Of a stretch of DNA of 9,101 bases, positions 6,805 to 9,101 are shown one piece after another; the first letter of the stretch is position 1, and each line of letters begins with the position of its first letter. The DNA is from an uncultured Acidimicrobiaceae bacterium (GTDB lineage Bacteria > Actinomycetota > Acidimicrobiia > Acidimicrobiales > UBA8592). The stretch lies in contig CAJWET010000055.1 of assembly GCA_913031515.1 (NCBI GenBank), positions 1-9,101 of the forward strand. Direction: 5' to 3'. A program made the position numbers and the translations under genes. The notes beneath the pieces were generated by a model that ran no database searches, was not told where the DNA came from, and was given only the letters and a program-made list of their open reading frames with translations.

Positions 6805-7356
6805 GTGGTCGGCACAATCATCATTATCATCGTCGTAGCGGTTGTTCTTTTATTTTTCGTACTGCAATACAACAGTCTTGTTCGTTTGCGCAACCGAACA
6901 AAAAATGCGTGGGCACAAATCGATGTTCAACTACGCCGGAGGTATGACCTAATACCTAATCTGATCGAAACAGTCAAAGGCTATGCGGAGCATGAAAAGG
7001 AAACCTTCGACGCTGTTGTTCAAGCACGAAGCTCGGCAATGGCTGCATCAGGGCCAGCCGATCAAGCACAAAATGAGAATCTTCTCGAGGGAACATTAAA
7101 GTCTCTATTCGCTCTTTCAGAGGCATATCCAGATCTGAAGGCAAATGAAAACTTTCTTGAGCTGCAAGAAGAGCTAACAAGCACGGAAAGCCGGATTGCA
7201 TTCGCCAGGCAGCACTTCAATGACAGCGTTCTAGGCTATAACAACAAAATCGAAGTTTTCCCATCCAATCTGATAGCGGGCATGTTTAAGTTCGAACAAG
7301 AAGAGTTCTACGAAATAGAAGATGAAGCTGAAGGACCAGTGCAGGTCCAATTCTGA
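6805..7356 (+). CDS. lemA: LemA family membrane protein
   Basis: LemA proteins have one N-terminal membrane helix followed by a long helical domain facing the cytoplasm or outside. Their molecular role is not settled, and they often sit beside M48-type or TPM-domain genes. Here the membrane helix is residues 2-21 (TIIIIIVVAVVLLFFVL), followed by the family core: QYNSLVRLRNR, AWAQIDVQLRRRYDLIPNL, ETVKGYAEHEKETF, then FLELQEELTSTESRIAFARQHFNDSVLGYN, and the end of the core at FPSNLIAGMF. Length of 183 residues is normal; the C-terminal tail is acidic (EQEEFYEIEDEAEG). GTG 6805 is the start, supported by GAAGGGAGA just upstream. The stop TGA shares its last base with the next ATG (TGATG), so lemA and the M48-like gene are very probably translated as a pair. 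Confidence 0.97.
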   Translation: MVGTIIIIIVVAVVLLFFVLQYNSLVRLRNRTKNAWAQIDVQLRRRYDLIPNLIETVKGYAEHEKETFDAVVQARSSAMAASGPADQAQNENLLEGTLKSLFALSEAYPDLKANENFLELQEELTSTESRIAFARQHFNDSVLGYNNKIEVFPSNLIAGMFKFEQEEFYEIEDEAEGPVQVQF

Positions 7357-8111
7357 TGGATCCAAAGGTAGCGGTTTTCCGAGCTACGTTTCTTTTTTCT
7401 GCTTGCGCAATAATTGATTCACTGATCCTAATAGTCATCGGCCTTGCCATCGGCATTGATGTCGCTTTCGTGATTCCTGGGTCAGTTGTCCTAGCGACTA
7501 TCTGGATTTTATTTGTATATAAAAGAATCGATTCAATAATTTTAAGAAAAATTAATTCTGAACCGCTTCAACTAAAGAAACACCCTCGTTTCGTTAACCT
7601 GGTGGAAGGAATCTGCGTCGCATACGGATTCCGGAATCCAACTCTCTATATCGTTGAGGATGTTGCACCCAATATGATGATGGTTGGCCGGAATCCCCAA
7701 CATAGCTATTTAGTTGTAACAACTGGACTCCTTGAGCGCGTAAGACGTACGGAACTTGAGGGACTCATAACCCATGAACTTTCAAGGTCGCGAAACCGAA
7801 CCGCGTACCTAGAAGGTGCATTGGCCATACTCCTAGCTTGGCCATGGTCATTTATGCCAAATCTTGTATCAAAGCTCGGCGTAAAGTTCATAGATTCATG
7901 GGCTATCGCAGAAACAGATGTAGCGGCAGTGAGATTAACTAGGTATCCACCCGGGCTCGCAAAAGCTTTAGAAAGCATCTGTTCAGACGGGAGAGAACCT
8001 ACACACAATCCAAGATTTTGTCGACATATGTGGGTTAATCCTCCAAGCGGACCATTGATAGGTGCTACTTTTTCCACTAATGACCGCATCGCTGCACTAG
8101 CAGAGTTGTAA
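7356..8111 (+). CDS. M48-type (HtpX-like) membrane protein with degenerate zinc site, probable pseudoprotease
   Basis: The fold is that of membrane M48 metalloproteases: two N-terminal hydrophobic segments (about residues 8-32 and 36-54), then HPRFVNLVEGICVAYG, PTLYIVED, PNMMMVGRNP, LVVTTGLLE, LEGLITHEL, a hydrophobic segment (about 150-168) and a C-terminal RLTRYPPGLAKALESI, common in actinobacterial members. The catalytic HEXXH should read HELSH or similar but is H140-E141-L142-S143-R144: the second zinc histidine is arginine. In the downstream ExEAD motif, the position of the third zinc ligand aligns with isoleucine in IAETD (residues 184-188), although E186 could be a shifted match. Active protease function is therefore doubtful. 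No frameshift or internal stop is seen, and AGG to a histidine codon is more than one base change, so a simple read error is unlikely. ATG 7356 overlaps the lemA stop by one base. Length is 251 residues, slightly short for the family. Confidence 0.85.
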   Translation: MDPKVAVFRATFLFSACAIIDSLILIVIGLAIGIDVAFVIPGSVVLATIWILFVYKRIDSIILRKINSEPLQLKKHPRFVNLVEGICVAYGFRNPTLYIVEDVAPNMMMVGRNPQHSYLVVTTGLLERVRRTELEGLITHELSRSRNRTAYLEGALAILLAWPWSFMPNLVSKLGVKFIDSWAIAETDVAAVRLTRYPPGLAKALESICSDGREPTHNPRFCRHMWVNPPSGPLIGATFSTNDRIAALAEL

Positions 8112-8138
8112 TCTCCTTTCCCAGTATCAATAGCCAAG

Positions 8139-8156
8139 ATCTCAAAATTTAGAGAT
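8139..8156. promoter_or_regulatory. 18-bp imperfect palindrome upstream of pdxS
   Basis: ATCTCAAAATTTAGAGAT is symmetric in 8 of 9 base pairs; the only mismatch is A8144 against A8151. It ends directly before the AGGA ribosome site (8157-8160) of pdxS and sits in the 50-base gap after the M48-like gene. It could be a repressor or activator operator or a small RNA hairpin near the ribosome site. No T-run follows, so a terminator is not supported. A chance palindrome is possible in this AT-rich gap. Confidence 0.35.
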
Positions 8157-8167
8157 AGGATTTGTAT

Positions 8168-9070
8168 ATGGTTGAAAACAAACCTGAAGACGTCAGGATT
8201 ACAGGTACGGTAAAGGTGAAACGTGGTCTCGCAGAGATGCTCAAAGGCGGCGTGATCATGGATGTGGTAACTCCTGACCAAGCAAAAATCGCAGAAGACG
8301 CAGGTGCTGTTGCAGTTATGGCCCTAGAACGTGTTCCAGCTGACATACGCGCTGATGGTGGTATAGCTCGTATGAGTGACCCTGAGATGATCGAAGCAAT
8401 CAAGGAAACCGTTACGATACCAGTCATGGCAAAAGCTCGTATAGGCCATTTTGTAGAGGCTCAGGTGCTAGAAGCCTTAGGGGTCGACTATGTTGATGAA
8501 TCGGAAGTTCTTACCCCTGCCGACGAGAAACACCATATTGATAAATGGGCTTTTGAAGTTCCTTTCGTCTGTGGCGCTACAAATCTAGGAGAAGCTCTTC
8601 GCAGAATTTCCGAAGGAGCCTGCCTGATTAGGAGCAAAGGGGAAGCAGGAACGGGAAATGTTGTTCAAGCAGTGCGACATCTTCGAACAATATTGGGAGA
8701 TATCCGGAAGATAGGACAAGCAGACTCTGCAGAGTTATTTGATTGGGCTAAAGAGCTGCGAGCCCCCCTTCCTCTAGTGCAGGAAGTTGCGTCCACAGGT
8801 CGATTGCCCGTCCCTATGTTTTGCGCAGGTGGGATTGCGACTCCTGCGGATGCAGCCCTAGTTATGCAACTCGGAGCAGAAGCGGTTTTCGTGGGGTCAG
8901 GAATTTTCAAATCAGAGAATCCCGAGCCGCGCGCAAAAGCCATTGTCGAAGCGACAACAAATTTCACCCATCCAGAAATCGTGGCGAAAGTCAGTAGAGG
9001 CCTTGGTGGCCCTATGACCGGAATCGGAATGGATGAAATCAACATCAGGTTAGAAGATCGCGGTTGGTGA
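8168..9070 (+). CDS. pdxS: Pyridoxal 5'-phosphate synthase subunit PdxS
   Basis: PdxS condenses ribose 5-phosphate, glyceraldehyde 3-phosphate and ammonia (delivered by the PdxT glutaminase) into PLP in a 12-mer of (beta/alpha)8 barrels. The catalytic residues are all present: D32 in VIMDVV, K89 in PVMAKARIGH and K157 in RSKGEAGTG. These sit exactly 8 positions beyond the D24/K81/K149 numbering of the Bacillus subtilis enzyme. The phosphate-binding glycines are in FCAGGIATP and AVFVGSGIF. ATG 8168 is chosen because AGGA at 8157-8160 is 7 bases upstream; the frame is open to a TTG at 8162, which is too close to that site. Length of 300 residues is normal. pdxT begins 3 bases downstream in the same frame. 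Confidence 0.99.
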   Translation: MVENKPEDVRITGTVKVKRGLAEMLKGGVIMDVVTPDQAKIAEDAGAVAVMALERVPADIRADGGIARMSDPEMIEAIKETVTIPVMAKARIGHFVEAQVLEALGVDYVDESEVLTPADEKHHIDKWAFEVPFVCGATNLGEALRRISEGACLIRSKGEAGTGNVVQAVRHLRTILGDIRKIGQADSAELFDWAKELRAPLPLVQEVASTGRLPVPMFCAGGIATPADAALVMQLGAEAVFVGSGIFKSENPEPRAKAIVEATTNFTHPEIVAKVSRGLGGPMTGIGMDEINIRLEDRGW

Positions 9071-9073
9071 ACA

Positions 9074-9101
9074 TTGAAAGTTGGCGTTCTCGCCCTCCAA
9101 G
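9074..9101 (+). CDS. pdxT: PdxT glutaminase subunit of PLP synthase, 3'-partial
   Basis: After the pdxS TGA the frame continues ACA TTG AAA GTT and so on, reading (M)KVGVLALQ, the invariant N-terminus of PdxT (KVGVLALQG). PdxT hydrolyses glutamine and channels ammonia to PdxS. The start is probably TTG 9074, because no ATG or GTG fits in frame between the pdxS stop and the conserved residues. Only nine codons lie in the window. Position directly after pdxS agrees with the usual pdxST operon. Confidence 0.88.

Noticed and set aside
7706..8281. 191-codon open frame on the minus strand over the M48-like gene and the start of pdxS
   Set aside because: It overlaps two well-supported plus-strand genes, spans the intergenic gap and shows no recognisable domain; a shadow frame.

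Overview
The window reads as a conserved stretch of an actinobacterial chromosome with an unrelated piece attached at its left edge. From about base 455 to the right end every gene lies on the + strand in a tight head-to-tail run: the 3' end of a mycothiol ligase gene (mshC-like), thrS, a HIT-family hydrolase, a small unknown membrane protein, a CDP-alcohol phosphotransferase (pgsA-type), a phosphatidylinositol mannoside acyltransferase (patA-like), the GT4 mannosyltransferase pimA, lemA, an M48-type membrane protein, pdxS and the first codons of pdxT. The order thrS - HIT - pgsA - acyltransferase - pimA - ... - pdxS - pdxT is the one known from Mycobacterium (the Rv2614c to Rv2604c region). 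Base composition of this part is moderate (hand counts: 601-660 is 50% GC, 6001-6060 is 55%). This, together with the extra lemA/M48 pair, suggests a lower-GC actinobacterial lineage such as an uncultured aquatic Acidimicrobiia relative. The phylum is well supported by gene content and order; the finer placement is a guess.

Left region (1 to about 455): an AT-rich coding stretch (61-120 is 19/60 GC, 301-360 is 16/60) encoding the middle of a PseF-like cytidylyltransferase, open at the window's left edge. It runs straight into the KMSKS motif of the mshC-like gene without an intergenic gap, and each protein is missing what should lie across the join. This is best explained as a chimeric join (assembly, amplification or recombination), not as two adjacent intact genes.

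Middle region (850-6732): thrS and the HIT gene overlap by 4 bases (ATGA). After the unknown gene come pgsA, patA and pimA, packed with gaps of 2 to 3 bases. The pathway logic is clear: the PgsA-type enzyme makes phosphatidylinositol (phosphate) from CDP-diacylglycerol, PimA adds the first mannose from GDP-mannose, and the PatA-like enzyme acylates the mannoside. Mycothiol, to which the mshC-like gene belongs, also starts from inositol phosphate.

Right region (6805-9101): lemA and an M48-like gene are coupled by a TGATG junction; the M48-like protein has lost zinc ligands and looks like a pseudoprotease. pdxS follows behind an 18-bp near-perfect palindrome next to its ribosome binding site, and pdxT begins 3 bases after pdxS, completing the R5P-dependent PLP synthase pair. 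No tRNA, rRNA, CRISPR array, insertion sequence or clear intrinsic terminator was seen. No stretch longer than 300 bases lacks a gene; the longest gap is about 99 bases.
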